From: an uncultured Bacteroidales bacterium
Lineage (GTDB): Bacteria > Bacteroidota > Bacteroidia > Bacteroidales > UBA1715
DNA: 64,000 nucleotides
Assembly (NCBI GenBank): GCA_937892155.1
Contig: CALAUG010000031.1
Span: forward strand, 62,001-126,000
Reading direction: 5' to 3'
The notes beneath the pieces were generated by a model. The model did no database searches, had not been told where the DNA came from, and saw only the letters and a list, made by a program, of their open reading frames with translations. The number at the start of each line of letters is the position of its first letter. Position 1 is the first letter of the stretch. This document shows, piece after piece, positions 33,363-43,294 of this stretch. The position numbers and the translations under genes were made by a program.

Positions 33363-34892
33363 TTATTTATTACTAGATTTATATTGAGAATTATAAGGAA
33401 CAAGAGCCTTATTTTTCTTCTTAGACTTATTCAATATTTCTGCATTATGATTAGCACCACTTCGAGAACCACTCTTAGCTTTATCAACACAACCAAACAC
33501 CAAATTACACCCAAGTCTTACACTTAGAGAACGTGTATTTGCAGGAAATAATAAAGCACCTATAAGGTTATCCGAAACAAAGTACCATTGTATTGGTCCA
33601 GGATGTGCGGTGAGACCAATGCCAATGTTGTTAAAATTACCATTTATATATGAGTAACTCAATGTGGCTGCTGTAAATTTAAACGGCTTGAAATTGGCAC
33701 TTACAGTTAAAGATGGTCTAACTTTATGTGGTAAAAGTTCTACTTTTGCCAAAGCACCTAAAGAAATTCGCTTTGCAACCATATATTTAGCACCCAAATA
33801 GAATTTTGTTGGTAACCATGTTATATATCCACCTTCTTCGTATGATATTTCTTTAAAATTTGAGAGAATAGAATCCATATCTATCACCTCATCAAAATTT
33901 GAGACATTCAAATCTGAAACTGTCACACCCTCAAAACGCATTGAATCCTCATCGTAGAAGCCAAATTTTGAAGATTTTTTATTCCATTTAATTGCCCCCA
34001 AATCCTCAACACTGAAATAGCATGATAAGGAACTTGTAATATCTTTTGAAAAACCAAAATCCAACGCAAGACCGTAATTACCAATACCTGAAACATAATT
34101 TTTAACAATAGTTCCAAATGAATCATCGGTAAATTCAATATCATCCACATAACCCTCCTCATCTATAGCGACTTCCAACGGAAGATTCGTATTGATTTCG
34201 TATTGCGATTGAACACGCAGATAATTTGTTTTCTCCGCTGTTGTAAGCAAGACATCCGACGAAGCAGTCTTTACACTCGCGACACCCAATAACAATTTCG
34301 CGCGTAAGCCTGCCGAAAATGTTTTTGAAAACTGCTGTTTATAGCCAAAAGCCAATTGATGATAGTACAAAACATTTAAACCTAATCCCGCAAAATCTGC
34401 ATTTCGTACTTCCGAATTTCCCTTTGCCGCCAATTCAAACAAAGATTTTGGCAAACCAATGTCACACGACATCTTTTCCGACAAATCAAATGCGAAAAAT
34501 CCCGTTTTTCCTGTTCTAAATCCAAAATTCAACAAATCCAATTGGAAATCCGTAGACAAATAATTGACTTTTTTCAATTTATCCAAGAAATCATTAAGAT
34601 TAGCTGTTGGATGCAATGGAGTAATTAATGAATCGGCATATTCACCATCGCCATGAAAGATCACATCTCCATAATCAATCGGTGTATTAATTGACAACAT
34701 TATTGATGGTGGAAGTTGTCCAAAAAACGGAACGAGCAAACCTCCTAAATAGAACTTACAATTTGGGGTCTGGGCTGGATTTATACGTGTAGACTGTGGC
34801 AAACGATCCATGAAATACATGGTATTATCTATCTGTGCCGAAACAGAGAGATAAGATAATAAAACTAGTATTGATACTATTATTCGCCGCAT
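33363..34892 (-). CDS. DUF5723 outer-membrane barrel protein
   Basis: This 509-residue protein has a signal peptide (about 1-19, cleavage after VSA) and the N-terminal block STRINPAQTP typical, as I recall, of the DUF5723 family of Bacteroidota outer-membrane proteins. Strand patterns continue to about 470 (for example NYGLALDFGFSKDI and FKFTAATLSYSY), with a Lys/Ser-rich tail. The family is uncharacterised and shares a barrel style with the PorV/FadL fold. Its start codon overlaps the stop of the upstream lipoprotein gene by one base (TAATG), showing coupling. Confidence 0.75.
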   Translation of the reverse strand: MRRIIVSILVLLSYLSVSAQIDNTMYFMDRLPQSTRINPAQTPNCKFYLGGLLVPFFGQLPPSIMLSINTPIDYGDVIFHGDGEYADSLITPLHPTANLNDFLDKLKKVNYLSTDFQLDLLNFGFRTGKTGFFAFDLSEKMSCDIGLPKSLFELAAKGNSEVRNADFAGLGLNVLYYHQLAFGYKQQFSKTFSAGLRAKLLLGVASVKTASSDVLLTTAEKTNYLRVQSQYEINTNLPLEVAIDEEGYVDDIEFTDDSFGTIVKNYVSGIGNYGLALDFGFSKDITSSLSCYFSVEDLGAIKWNKKSSKFGFYDEDSMRFEGVTVSDLNVSNFDEVIDMDSILSNFKEISYEEGGYITWLPTKFYLGAKYMVAKRISLGALAKVELLPHKVRPSLTVSANFKPFKFTAATLSYSYINGNFNNIGIGLTAHPGPIQWYFVSDNLIGALLFPANTRSLSVRLGCNLVFGCVDKAKSGSRSGANHNAEILNKSKKKNKALVPYNSQYKSSNK

Positions 34893-37162
34893 TATTTACT
34901 TGTATATATAAATTTACAATCCGCTGCAATATTAAATTTTAAGCCATAATAGGAATAAAAAATAACCGGTTGACTACCATTTTGTGCTGTTTCCAAAAAT
35001 ACTTCCACGCGAAGTTTGTTCGCTTGCAAAAAATTATCCAACAATGGTTCCCCTTTCTCCAGTGTTATTTCCTCTTCTGTATGTTTTTTCGAATCCCGTG
35101 CCACTTTTCCATTTGAATCAACAGAGGCAGACTCCAACACAACCATATCCAATGTACCCAAATATTCTTTTCCTGCCTCACGGGTTGTATCTAAAAGAGA
35201 CAACTTCATCGTTGCATTTATTGGCAACTGATGTTCTGTATTTACATACAAACGTACACGCTCTATCATTGATAAATCACCCAAATCTGACATATCCAAA
35301 GGAACATCTTCCTGCAAAACAAAATTCTTTGCAGACAAATTCAACGGCAGTTCTATAGAGACACCCAATTTTGCCGTACCCTTATTTGACACACAGTTAA
35401 ATATTGGCTCTCCCGCCGGAATATCCGTATTAATATGGAACGTTCCTGAGTAATCTATTTTCTTTGGCATCAATTTCACGAAATCGACAATATTCGACGT
35501 ATTTTTATTCAACAATATTGAAGAAATTGTTGACTGACCAGTCTGAACAGATTCACAACTTGGACGTGAAACACCTATCTTGTTATTGTATCCTTCAAAT
35601 AAATTTACCGACTTCCCCTTTTCATCTTTTCCTACAAGATTTAATTCCAAATCTCCGCCAATTCCCACTGGGTTATAAAAATTCACATTGACTTTAGGAT
35701 CATACAAGACAAGGGATTCCACACTCATAAAGTCACCTAAATAGTCTGACAAATTAAAATCCAATTCATCATGAAATAAATCTTGGTCAAATTGACCTAA
35801 ATCACCCTCCGCATAGGCAAAGAATATACTATCGGTATTAGTTATGTCAACACGAATATATTGCTCTGGTCCGAATTCAAGCATACCACCTGTTGTATGC
35901 ACTCTATAGGCAATATTTATTGGCAATGAATTATATGGTTGTTCTGGATTTTGAGTCAGATCTATATTGCAATTATTTAACAACCAATCATTTGAATAAT
36001 GAGGTTTAGAATTTGTCATTGCAGCATATTTACGTATTGGCGTTACCCCCAACGAATCCACGGTAGGAAATTCTGCGATGAACTCTGTCGCAATACCCAT
36101 TGTAGATTCTATCTCATAATGAAAAGCTCCTTTTGCAACCAAAACTTGAAATAATTTACGATCTAAATCCTCGTCACGAAACGTAACATATTGAGTATAA
36201 TCGGCACGAAGTTCTTGTGCAGGAACGTAAGCTTTACCAGAATACGCAACAAGATTTGTCATTTCAACATTGAGTAACAACCCTTGATCATCCAAACTTG
36301 GAATCTGTACATTTTGAGCCTGACCAATTCGCAAATTTTTAAAACTAAAATAGAAATCACTGTGCAAATAAGAAGAATCCGCTTGGAACGACTGCTTTTG
36401 CGGTCCTCCTTGACTAATCCAACTTGGGAAACCAGAATAATCAAATGTTCCAAATTCTACATAATTTCCTTTTTTATCATACGAACCAATAACAACATCG
36501 CAATAAAAATTCAAACCGCTTGAATTCGTACACGACAATGTAATTGTGCCCGATTTCAATACAATGTACTCAAATACGTCCTTTACATTTACTTCTTTAC
36601 CGAAATTCGCTATCACGAAACTTTTAACCGATTCTGGAATTTCACCAATAGGATATTTTTTTTCTGTTATTGCTGTTTTTTCATCAACATTGACAAGCAA
36701 AGGATTTGAAGCGACCGCATTTACATAATCATTATAATCGTCTGTACTAAAATTATCCTGCAGCAATTCCCTCAATGTCACAAACCCAATCGGAAACGAT
36801 ACATTACCAATTTCCACAGGTTTTAAATATACCGTTGTGTCATAAGGATCAATTATTGGTAAATGCATAACGTCAACTATGCGAGCTGTATCAATCACAT
36901 ATTTAAACTGAATGACCTTATCTTCATCACTACTACCATAGCCAAGATCTTTTTCGCTCACATATTCCAACGTATCTTGTTTCTCTTTGGCAAGATTTGC
37001 CAACGTCAAATCTGCCGTTGCAATTGGCAATGCCAATGCTGGATTCCATTCAATTTGATCTGAAAATTTTTCCTCTAATTCAAAATTATCTTTTAGACAC
37101 GAGGTAAAAAACAACAAAGACATTGTTAGGCTGACAACGAGTATGTTAAATATCTTTTTCAT
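34892..37162 (-). CDS. Large lipoprotein, function unknown
   Basis: This 756-residue protein has a lipoprotein signal with FFTSC (Cys22). The mature part is beta-rich, with a repeated pattern of ordered blocks and Asp/Thr/Ser linkers and no recognisable catalytic motif. The region VKLMPKKIDYSGTFHINTDIPAGE and the strand-rich C-terminus suggest an elongated multi-domain periplasmic or surface protein. It lies between a 920-aa membrane-anchored protein (5 nt) and a DUF5723 barrel (1-nt overlap). No known family is recognised with confidence. Confidence 0.7.
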   Translation of the reverse strand: MKKIFNILVVSLTMSLLFFTSCLKDNFELEEKFSDQIEWNPALALPIATADLTLANLAKEKQDTLEYVSEKDLGYGSSDEDKVIQFKYVIDTARIVDVMHLPIIDPYDTTVYLKPVEIGNVSFPIGFVTLRELLQDNFSTDDYNDYVNAVASNPLLVNVDEKTAITEKKYPIGEIPESVKSFVIANFGKEVNVKDVFEYIVLKSGTITLSCTNSSGLNFYCDVVIGSYDKKGNYVEFGTFDYSGFPSWISQGGPQKQSFQADSSYLHSDFYFSFKNLRIGQAQNVQIPSLDDQGLLLNVEMTNLVAYSGKAYVPAQELRADYTQYVTFRDEDLDRKLFQVLVAKGAFHYEIESTMGIATEFIAEFPTVDSLGVTPIRKYAAMTNSKPHYSNDWLLNNCNIDLTQNPEQPYNSLPINIAYRVHTTGGMLEFGPEQYIRVDITNTDSIFFAYAEGDLGQFDQDLFHDELDFNLSDYLGDFMSVESLVLYDPKVNVNFYNPVGIGGDLELNLVGKDEKGKSVNLFEGYNNKIGVSRPSCESVQTGQSTISSILLNKNTSNIVDFVKLMPKKIDYSGTFHINTDIPAGEPIFNCVSNKGTAKLGVSIELPLNLSAKNFVLQEDVPLDMSDLGDLSMIERVRLYVNTEHQLPINATMKLSLLDTTREAGKEYLGTLDMVVLESASVDSNGKVARDSKKHTEEEITLEKGEPLLDNFLQANKLRVEVFLETAQNGSQPVIFYSYYGLKFNIAADCKFIYTSK

Positions 37163-37167
37163 CCGCT

Positions 37168-39930
37168 CTAATTTCTCATTGAATAATAATACAACAAATT
37201 ATTTTCACCACCAACAATTAATTCTATATCTTTTTGATTCTTTCTATTTAAAGTAAAATCAAAATTAGAAGAAGCATCCAACGGAAATCCCTTATAAAGC
37301 GTTCCTTCTGAATTGAAGAAAAATATTTTTTTATCGTCATCACTCATTACGCCAATTCCAATTCCTTTCATCATTGGCTTCACAAACGGATTTTTCAAAT
37401 TGCAATTTGCTGAATATGAGAATAGACGTTTAAAATTCTGAGAATATACTTCAATTTTATTATCATCAACAAACAAATAATCGCCATTACCATCAGCATC
37501 AAAATCAGCTTTCATAAAATAATGATTTTCTGAATGGCTTCCACAGGCTGATGAAGTCTGAACAGTACCATCTGTATATATTTCCTTGATTTTCCCATCA
37601 ACATCGGTAGTAATAAACTTAGACAAGGTAGAATCCGCACCAAATTCAAACTCTATTTTTGCATTTGGAGCTTTTTCTATCACTTCATCTACGGGTATAC
37701 GAATATCGCCTCTTCTGTTCACGATGTAAATATGATACTGGTCGGCATAAACAATATAATCCTTCCCATCATCAACGAAATGCTGCAATGGCATTGAAAC
37801 AACCCTCTCTGAGGTAGCCTGCCAATTTATAGAATTCCAAAGTCCGTCTTCTAGAGAAAATAGTTTTATACTCAGATCACTACATGGTACGGCGATTCTA
37901 TATTTTTTTAAGTTATCATAATCAAATACCGCTATTGGTGCGGTTGCCACCGACGAAAGTGAGATTGGGAAATTACCAACTTTGTTACCATTTCTGTCAA
38001 TAAGATATATCGTATGTTCCGTATTAAACAAATATTGTATTTTCTTGTTATTCAACACGTCTACAAAATGAATGTCTCCCATAATAGGGCCATCCAATTC
38101 CACACCCTGTCCCCACAAACATCTTCCTGTTTCATTATCAATCAACAACAAAGTATTTGACGCATCCTGAATCAATGTCAAACTTTCATCTTTATGAGAT
38201 ATAAACATCGTTGGTTTTCCAACAATTGAAGAATCCATAGATGATTTCCATTCTATCTCTGGTGTATCCTGCTTTATTGATTCCAAAGAGACATAAATAT
38301 CGTTGTACAAAACCTTTGCATTATCAGCAACAATTTGATAGGATACGGCATTCATATTTTTTAAATCGTCCAAATAAGGTGTAACCGTTGACCAAGTTTT
38401 TTCTTCAAACAAATTTTTAATCAGCTCCAATGAATGAGGGACAGAAACATAAGCATACATTGAATACGAACGCTTAACATTGTCGTCAAAACGTCCATAA
38501 TTAGGATTGGATGTCAATAGTTTACCCTTTTCTTTATCCGACAAAAATGTTTTTAACGATAAATCAGAATTAGCAAAAACCATATAGGAATCAACGAAAG
38601 CAACATATTTCGCCGACAATTTAGAAAAGACATCGCCAAATAAAATCTGCGGTATTTTCAATACAGGAGATTCATAAATAGTGTAATCGCCATACGGCAT
38701 CATATTGATTGAGCTATTTGAAGAAGCTTGCACCATTTCCTTCCATTCTGCTTCAACTTGTTTAGGTGCATTAATCTTTAAAACCCCGTACACATTTTCA
38801 TACAAATCATTTGTTGAAGATGGCGTCATCACAAGAGCGAACTCGTTATCAAGCCATGAATACAACAAATTTGCAGCATCACCCTTCTTTGACGGCAGAT
38901 TTTTATTCAATGAACTTACATTTTTCTGATACGAATTAAAGTAACTATTTTTTATTAGGTATTTTTCATATTGTTTTTTAAACGTCTGAACATCACTTAA
39001 AGCAAAAGCCACAAAATAATTTGTTGATGAAGGCAGCACCGAGACAATATCTCCTCGTAAAGACTGTTGTTCTTTAAACAAATCAAAATATTCCCCTCCC
39101 ATACTAAGAGAGTCTGTTGTTATGTACCCTACCAGATGGAATGATGATTTCGCCTTTTTAGACATATCCAAATCAAGTCCACACCAACTAGCCTTGTTTG
39201 GAAACTTTCTGTGACTTTCCACCAATTCCGAAGAAGCTATCTGCTGAAATATATCAGCAGTTCTATCCAAATGCATATAGAACTTAACATCTTTAGAATT
39301 TTTAGATTCTATCCTTTTAAAACTCTCATCATCATACAAATTCCCTTCCGAATGGCATTTCATTGCCGATTCAATAAAAACTCTTGATTCACTTATCAGC
39401 ACATTATTTTCATATTCTGCAATAGAAATCGTACCTCTTTCCGAAGTTTGCTCTTGATAGGTGTAAATAGCAACTTTTTTATCAAAATTTGTTATTTCTG
39501 GATTTGAAACATTATAAGCAGATTCCAATATTTCCTTTACCATTGAAAACTGTTCTTTGCCCAACGAGATGACAAACAAATAATCCAACTTGTTAACTCC
39601 AATCTTCTTCGTCACGCACAACAACTGGCATGAAGAAATGGGCTCATATTGCGGATTTGATTGAATTACGGAATCAAGTTTTGTAACCAACCATTTACTT
39701 TTTTTGAAAACAGGGAATTGAGCGACACATTCAACTATATGTTTTTCAGACAAGCAAATCTTTGAAGCATCAGAAATTTGAGGGAAATCAACGACAACGG
39801 CAACATCATTAGGTACGACTTTGTAGGTATTGTTTGGAACGACTTTTATTTTCATCATAAACGTCGTCAAAAACACGATTATTCCAACTACACAAAGTAA
39901 GATAATTGCTATAATAACCTTCTTCTGCAT
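37168..39930 (-). CDS. Membrane-anchored 920-aa periplasmic protein, propeller-like C-terminus
   Basis: One N-terminal membrane helix (about 4-26) is followed by a large periplasmic part. Residues about 30-560 resemble DUF3352-type proteins (VVPNDVAVVVDFP near 38-50, then mixed alpha-beta blocks). Residues about 590-920 have PQQ/VCBS-like repeats: LIDNETGRCLWGQGVELDG, TIYLIDRNGNKVGNFPISL, YIVNRRGDI and ADFDADGNGDYLFVDDN, which looks like a calcium-binding FG-GAP/VCBS loop. No enzyme motif is seen. It starts a leftward operon of envelope genes. The DUF3352 assignment is tentative. Confidence 0.65.
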   Translation of the reverse strand: MQKKVIIAIILLCVVGIIVFLTTFMMKIKVVPNNTYKVVPNDVAVVVDFPQISDASKICLSEKHIVECVAQFPVFKKSKWLVTKLDSVIQSNPQYEPISSCQLLCVTKKIGVNKLDYLFVISLGKEQFSMVKEILESAYNVSNPEITNFDKKVAIYTYQEQTSERGTISIAEYENNVLISESRVFIESAMKCHSEGNLYDDESFKRIESKNSKDVKFYMHLDRTADIFQQIASSELVESHRKFPNKASWCGLDLDMSKKAKSSFHLVGYITTDSLSMGGEYFDLFKEQQSLRGDIVSVLPSSTNYFVAFALSDVQTFKKQYEKYLIKNSYFNSYQKNVSSLNKNLPSKKGDAANLLYSWLDNEFALVMTPSSTNDLYENVYGVLKINAPKQVEAEWKEMVQASSNSSINMMPYGDYTIYESPVLKIPQILFGDVFSKLSAKYVAFVDSYMVFANSDLSLKTFLSDKEKGKLLTSNPNYGRFDDNVKRSYSMYAYVSVPHSLELIKNLFEEKTWSTVTPYLDDLKNMNAVSYQIVADNAKVLYNDIYVSLESIKQDTPEIEWKSSMDSSIVGKPTMFISHKDESLTLIQDASNTLLLIDNETGRCLWGQGVELDGPIMGDIHFVDVLNNKKIQYLFNTEHTIYLIDRNGNKVGNFPISLSSVATAPIAVFDYDNLKKYRIAVPCSDLSIKLFSLEDGLWNSINWQATSERVVSMPLQHFVDDGKDYIVYADQYHIYIVNRRGDIRIPVDEVIEKAPNAKIEFEFGADSTLSKFITTDVDGKIKEIYTDGTVQTSSACGSHSENHYFMKADFDADGNGDYLFVDDNKIEVYSQNFKRLFSYSANCNLKNPFVKPMMKGIGIGVMSDDDKKIFFFNSEGTLYKGFPLDASSNFDFTLNRKNQKDIELIVGGENNLLYYYSMRN

Positions 39931-39981
39931 ATAACATGTATTACCCTACAAATGTACAAAATAGATTGTGGATTTTTACGA

Positions 39982-40020
39982 TAAAAAAAAAATTCATAGA
40001 AAATATCTATGAATTTTTTA
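39982..40020 (-). terminator. Terminator of the nucleotide-sugar dehydrogenase gene
   Basis: AAATTCATAGA pairs with TCTATGAATTT over a 5-nt loop with A/T tracts on both sides, 23 nt beyond the dehydrogenase stop. Confidence 0.8.
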
Positions 40021-40042
40021 TTGATTATGGTATAGATATTTA

Positions 40043-41305
40043 TTATAATCTTCCGTCGACCATATTTCTTGGCAAAATGCCCTTCACATCAAATATGATA
40101 CTTTTATCCTTCAACAACTGTTTAACATCCATTGTAAGGAATTGCTGATGTGCAACTGACACTATAGCGGCATCAAATTTCTCCACCGGAATCTCATTAA
40201 CTACAGAAACACCATATTCTTTTTGAACAATCGCAGGATTTGCCCATGGATCATAAATAGTTATATGGACATTGTATTCATTCAAGGCCCTATATATATC
40301 TATAACTCTTGAATTTCTAACATCAGGACAATTTTCCTTGAAAGTAAATCCTAATATCACGATATTACTTCCAAGCACCTGTATACCCTTTTTCAGCATC
40401 AATTTAATTGTTTGACTTGCCACATATTCGCCCATTCCATCATTCATTCTGCGACCAGCCAAAATAATTTCTGGGTTATATCCATGTCGTTGGGCACATT
40501 GAGCCAAATAATACGGATCAACTCCTATACAGTGACCACCCACAAGTCCTGGTTTGAATGGCAAGAAATTCCATTTCGTTGAAGCTGCCTCCAACACATC
40601 GTTTGTATCAATACCCAAAGTGGAAAATATTTTTGATAATTCATTTACAAACGCAATGTTTATATCCCGCTGAGAATTCTCAATAACTTTTGCAGCCTCT
40701 GCAACTTTCATTGTCGGAGCTAAATGAGTTCCTGCCTCTATAACCGATGCATAAACTTCATTCACTTTCTTTCCAATTTCTGGAGTTGAACCCGATGTGA
40801 CCTTCTTTATCTTCTCTACAGTGTGTAATTTATCTCCTGGATTAATTCTTTCCGGAGAATACCCTGCAAAAAAATCTACATTGAATTTTAAACCAGAAAC
40901 TCTTTCCACCACAGGTATACATTCCTCTTCGGTAACACCAGGATACACCGTCGATTCGTAAACGACAACATCTCCCTTGCTGATTACCTTTCCCACTGTT
41001 GTACTCGCGCCATACAATGGAGTTAAATCTGGATTATTATTTATGTCAACTGGAGTAGGAACAGCGACAATGTAAAAATTACAATCTCTGATTTCATCTA
41101 TATTTGAAGTACATACGAAACCATTTTTTAGTGCTGACTGCAACAATTCATCACTTACCTCCAATGTCGCGTCGTGCCCTGCCATCAAGGCATCAACGCG
41201 TGATTGGTTCATATCGAAACCTACTGTTTTATACTTGGTTGAGAATAAACGAGCTAAAGGCAATCCGACATAACCCAAACCAATCACACAAATTTTTGTT
41301 TCCAT
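40043..41305 (-). CDS. UDP-sugar 6-dehydrogenase (TviB/WbpA type)
   Basis: This 420-residue enzyme would oxidise a UDP-hexose or UDP-HexNAc to the uronic acid for surface polysaccharide synthesis. It has the NAD-binding motif ICVIGLGYVGLPLAR, the central helix block, the catalytic Cys in GGHCIGVDPYYLA, and the UDP-binding C-terminal domain (ILGFTFKENCPDVRNSR). The AGYSPERINPGD block fits the TviB/WbpA group (UDP-GalNAcA- or ManNAcA-forming). No other sugar genes are nearby, so the polysaccharide is unknown. Confidence 0.92.
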   Translation of the reverse strand: METKICVIGLGYVGLPLARLFSTKYKTVGFDMNQSRVDALMAGHDATLEVSDELLQSALKNGFVCTSNIDEIRDCNFYIVAVPTPVDINNNPDLTPLYGASTTVGKVISKGDVVVYESTVYPGVTEEECIPVVERVSGLKFNVDFFAGYSPERINPGDKLHTVEKIKKVTSGSTPEIGKKVNEVYASVIEAGTHLAPTMKVAEAAKVIENSQRDINIAFVNELSKIFSTLGIDTNDVLEAASTKWNFLPFKPGLVGGHCIGVDPYYLAQCAQRHGYNPEIILAGRRMNDGMGEYVASQTIKLMLKKGIQVLGSNIVILGFTFKENCPDVRNSRVIDIYRALNEYNVHITIYDPWANPAIVQKEYGVSVVNEIPVEKFDAAIVSVAHQQFLTMDVKQLLKDKSIIFDVKGILPRNMVDGRL

Positions 41306-41350
41306 TTTGTTTTTATTTGGTGGAATAAAATTTTATTTTCACATCAACAA

Positions 41351-41950
41351 TTATTTTTGTTTAGCTTTCAATTGTTCCAAGATGTTCTTTTGGGCATCTT
41401 TTTCTTTCTCAGCATCTTGTATTGCCTTTTCGGTGTTCTTAAGATCTTTTTCCAAACTTGCCTTTTTGTCTAGCAGTTTTTCATATTCTTTCTGTGCCTT
41501 TTCGCAAACCTTTGTTTGTTCTTCGATTTGATACTGCAATTCTAATGCTTTTATATCCGTAATCAAGCCCACCATATATTTCTTGATACATTGTTCTTCG
41601 TCATCTCCTGATATTACGAAATTTCCATTTTCGCGAGCCACAAAAATGGTTAATGTTGCAGATTTTCCGTTACCATCAACTTTAGTATAAATATCGCAAT
41701 TTGACACACACATACTAGAATATGTAGTTTTTGCATACAAAGTCATTGCTCCCGCAGATTTTCCCTTTAATTTATCTGCTTTAAAACGATTTGTCACCGC
41801 TTCGTCAACCAACTTCTTTGAATAATCCAAAGGCATTACGAAAGCTGGTTTCAACTCTTTATTAAAGGCCTCGTTTGACATATTTACCACTTGTGCATTT
41901 GCAAGAACAGCAAAAGCAACACTTACACCGAACAACAATAATTTTTTCAT
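41351..41950 (-). CDS. Secreted coiled-coil protein, function unknown
   Basis: This 199-residue protein has a signal peptide (about 1-19, cleavage after ANA), a globular part (about 20-125) with three cysteines, including the CVSNC pair, and a long C-terminal coiled coil (about 130-199) rich in Glu, Lys and Leu. I do not recognise the family. It sits between murA (35 nt) and the dehydrogenase gene (45 nt) on the same strand, so it may be on their transcript. It is probably periplasmic. Confidence 0.65.
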   Translation of the reverse strand: MKKLLLFGVSVAFAVLANAQVVNMSNEAFNKELKPAFVMPLDYSKKLVDEAVTNRFKADKLKGKSAGAMTLYAKTTYSSMCVSNCDIYTKVDGNGKSATLTIFVARENGNFVISGDDEEQCIKKYMVGLITDIKALELQYQIEEQTKVCEKAQKEYEKLLDKKASLEKDLKNTEKAIQDAEKEKDAQKNILEQLKAKQK

Positions 41951-41984
41951 AATTCTATATCTTTAAATTTCTAGCACAAATATA

Positions 41985-43292
41985 CTAATCCATTCTTATA
42001 ATTTCCGCACCAATAGCATTTAATCTTTTATCTATATCCTGATATCCACGATCTATTTGTTCAATGTTACTGATTGTACTTATACCCTGAGCCGACATCG
42101 CAGCTATCAACAACGCAACTCCTGCACGAATATCAGGTGAAGACATATTGGTTGCTCTTAATTTCTGTTTGTTCCCCAATCCAATAACAGTTGCTCTATG
42201 AGGGTCGCACAAAATGATTTTACATCCCATATCAATCAACTTATCGACGAAAAACAAACGACTTTCAAACATCTTTTGGTGTATCAATACACTTCCAACC
42301 GCCTGAGTTGCAACCACCAAGAATACGCTCAACAAATCTGGTGTTAATCCAGGCCATGGAGCATCGGCGATATTCATAATAGAACCATCTATAAAAGACG
42401 GTATCACATAACTATCTTGAGAAGGAATATATATATCGTCATTTCTTCTTTCAAATTGCACTCCTAAACGTGAGAATGCCGATGGGATAATTCCCAAATC
42501 GGGATATGATACATTTTTTATCGTAATTTCCGAACCTGTCATTGCTGCCAGTCCCATGAAACTACCAACTTCTATCATATCTGGCAATATACTATGTTCA
42601 CAGCCGCCCAATTGTTCTACACCCTCTATCGTTAACAAATTCGAGGCAATGCCACTAATTTTTGCGCCCATTTTATTCAACATTTTGCAAAGTTGCTGAA
42701 TATATGGTTCACATGCCGCATTATATATGGTTGTCGTACCCTCTGCCAAAACTGCTGCCATTACGATATTTGCGGTTCCTGTAACGGAAGCCTCGTCCAA
42801 CAACATGTACGTACCCTTTAAATGAGGGGCAGACACAGTAAACATATTGGTATCCTGACTGAAACTAAATTCAGCACCCAAATTTTGAAAACCAATAAAG
42901 TGAGTATCCAAACGACGACGGCCTATTTTATCGCCACCAGGACTTGAAATATAACCCTTTCCAAAACGGGCCAACAATGGTCCAACCAACATTATGGAAC
43001 CACGCAATGTTTTGGTCTTTTCTTGAAATTCCTTTGAAGTTAAATAATCAATATTAACATCATCAGCCTGAAAACGATATTCGTTTGTTCCCAATTGAGT
43101 TACCTTGACGCCGAGACACATCAGCAACTCTATCAAATTCATTACGTCTCGAATTTTGGGGATATTTTTTATTACAATAGGTTGCTTTGTTAACAAAACT
43201 GCAGAGAGTACCTGCAAAGCCTCATTTTTTGCACCCTGAGGGATTAAATCACCCTTCAGTTTCTTTCCACCCGTAATACGAAATACCGACAT
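41985..43292 (-). CDS. murA: UDP-GlcNAc 1-carboxyvinyltransferase MurA (Asp variant)
   Basis: MurA transfers enolpyruvate from PEP to UDP-GlcNAc, the first committed step of peptidoglycan synthesis. The 435-residue protein has the inside-out barrel motifs GAKNEALQVLSA, RGSIMLVGPLLARFG, GTANIVMAAVLAEGTT, LPDMIEVGSF and DIRAGVALLIAA. In the flexible loop, the fosfomycin target Cys115 of E. coli is replaced by Asp121 (SSPGGDKIGRRR), a change that in other bacteria leaves activity but prevents fosfomycin attack. It follows the DUF4290 gene by 2 nt. Confidence 0.96.
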   Translation of the reverse strand: MSVFRITGGKKLKGDLIPQGAKNEALQVLSAVLLTKQPIVIKNIPKIRDVMNLIELLMCLGVKVTQLGTNEYRFQADDVNIDYLTSKEFQEKTKTLRGSIMLVGPLLARFGKGYISSPGGDKIGRRRLDTHFIGFQNLGAEFSFSQDTNMFTVSAPHLKGTYMLLDEASVTGTANIVMAAVLAEGTTTIYNAACEPYIQQLCKMLNKMGAKISGIASNLLTIEGVEQLGGCEHSILPDMIEVGSFMGLAAMTGSEITIKNVSYPDLGIIPSAFSRLGVQFERRNDDIYIPSQDSYVIPSFIDGSIMNIADAPWPGLTPDLLSVFLVVATQAVGSVLIHQKMFESRLFFVDKLIDMGCKIILCDPHRATVIGLGNKQKLRATNMSSPDIRAGVALLIAAMSAQGISTISNIEQIDRGYQDIDKRLNAIGAEIIRMD

Positions 43293-43294
43293 AA

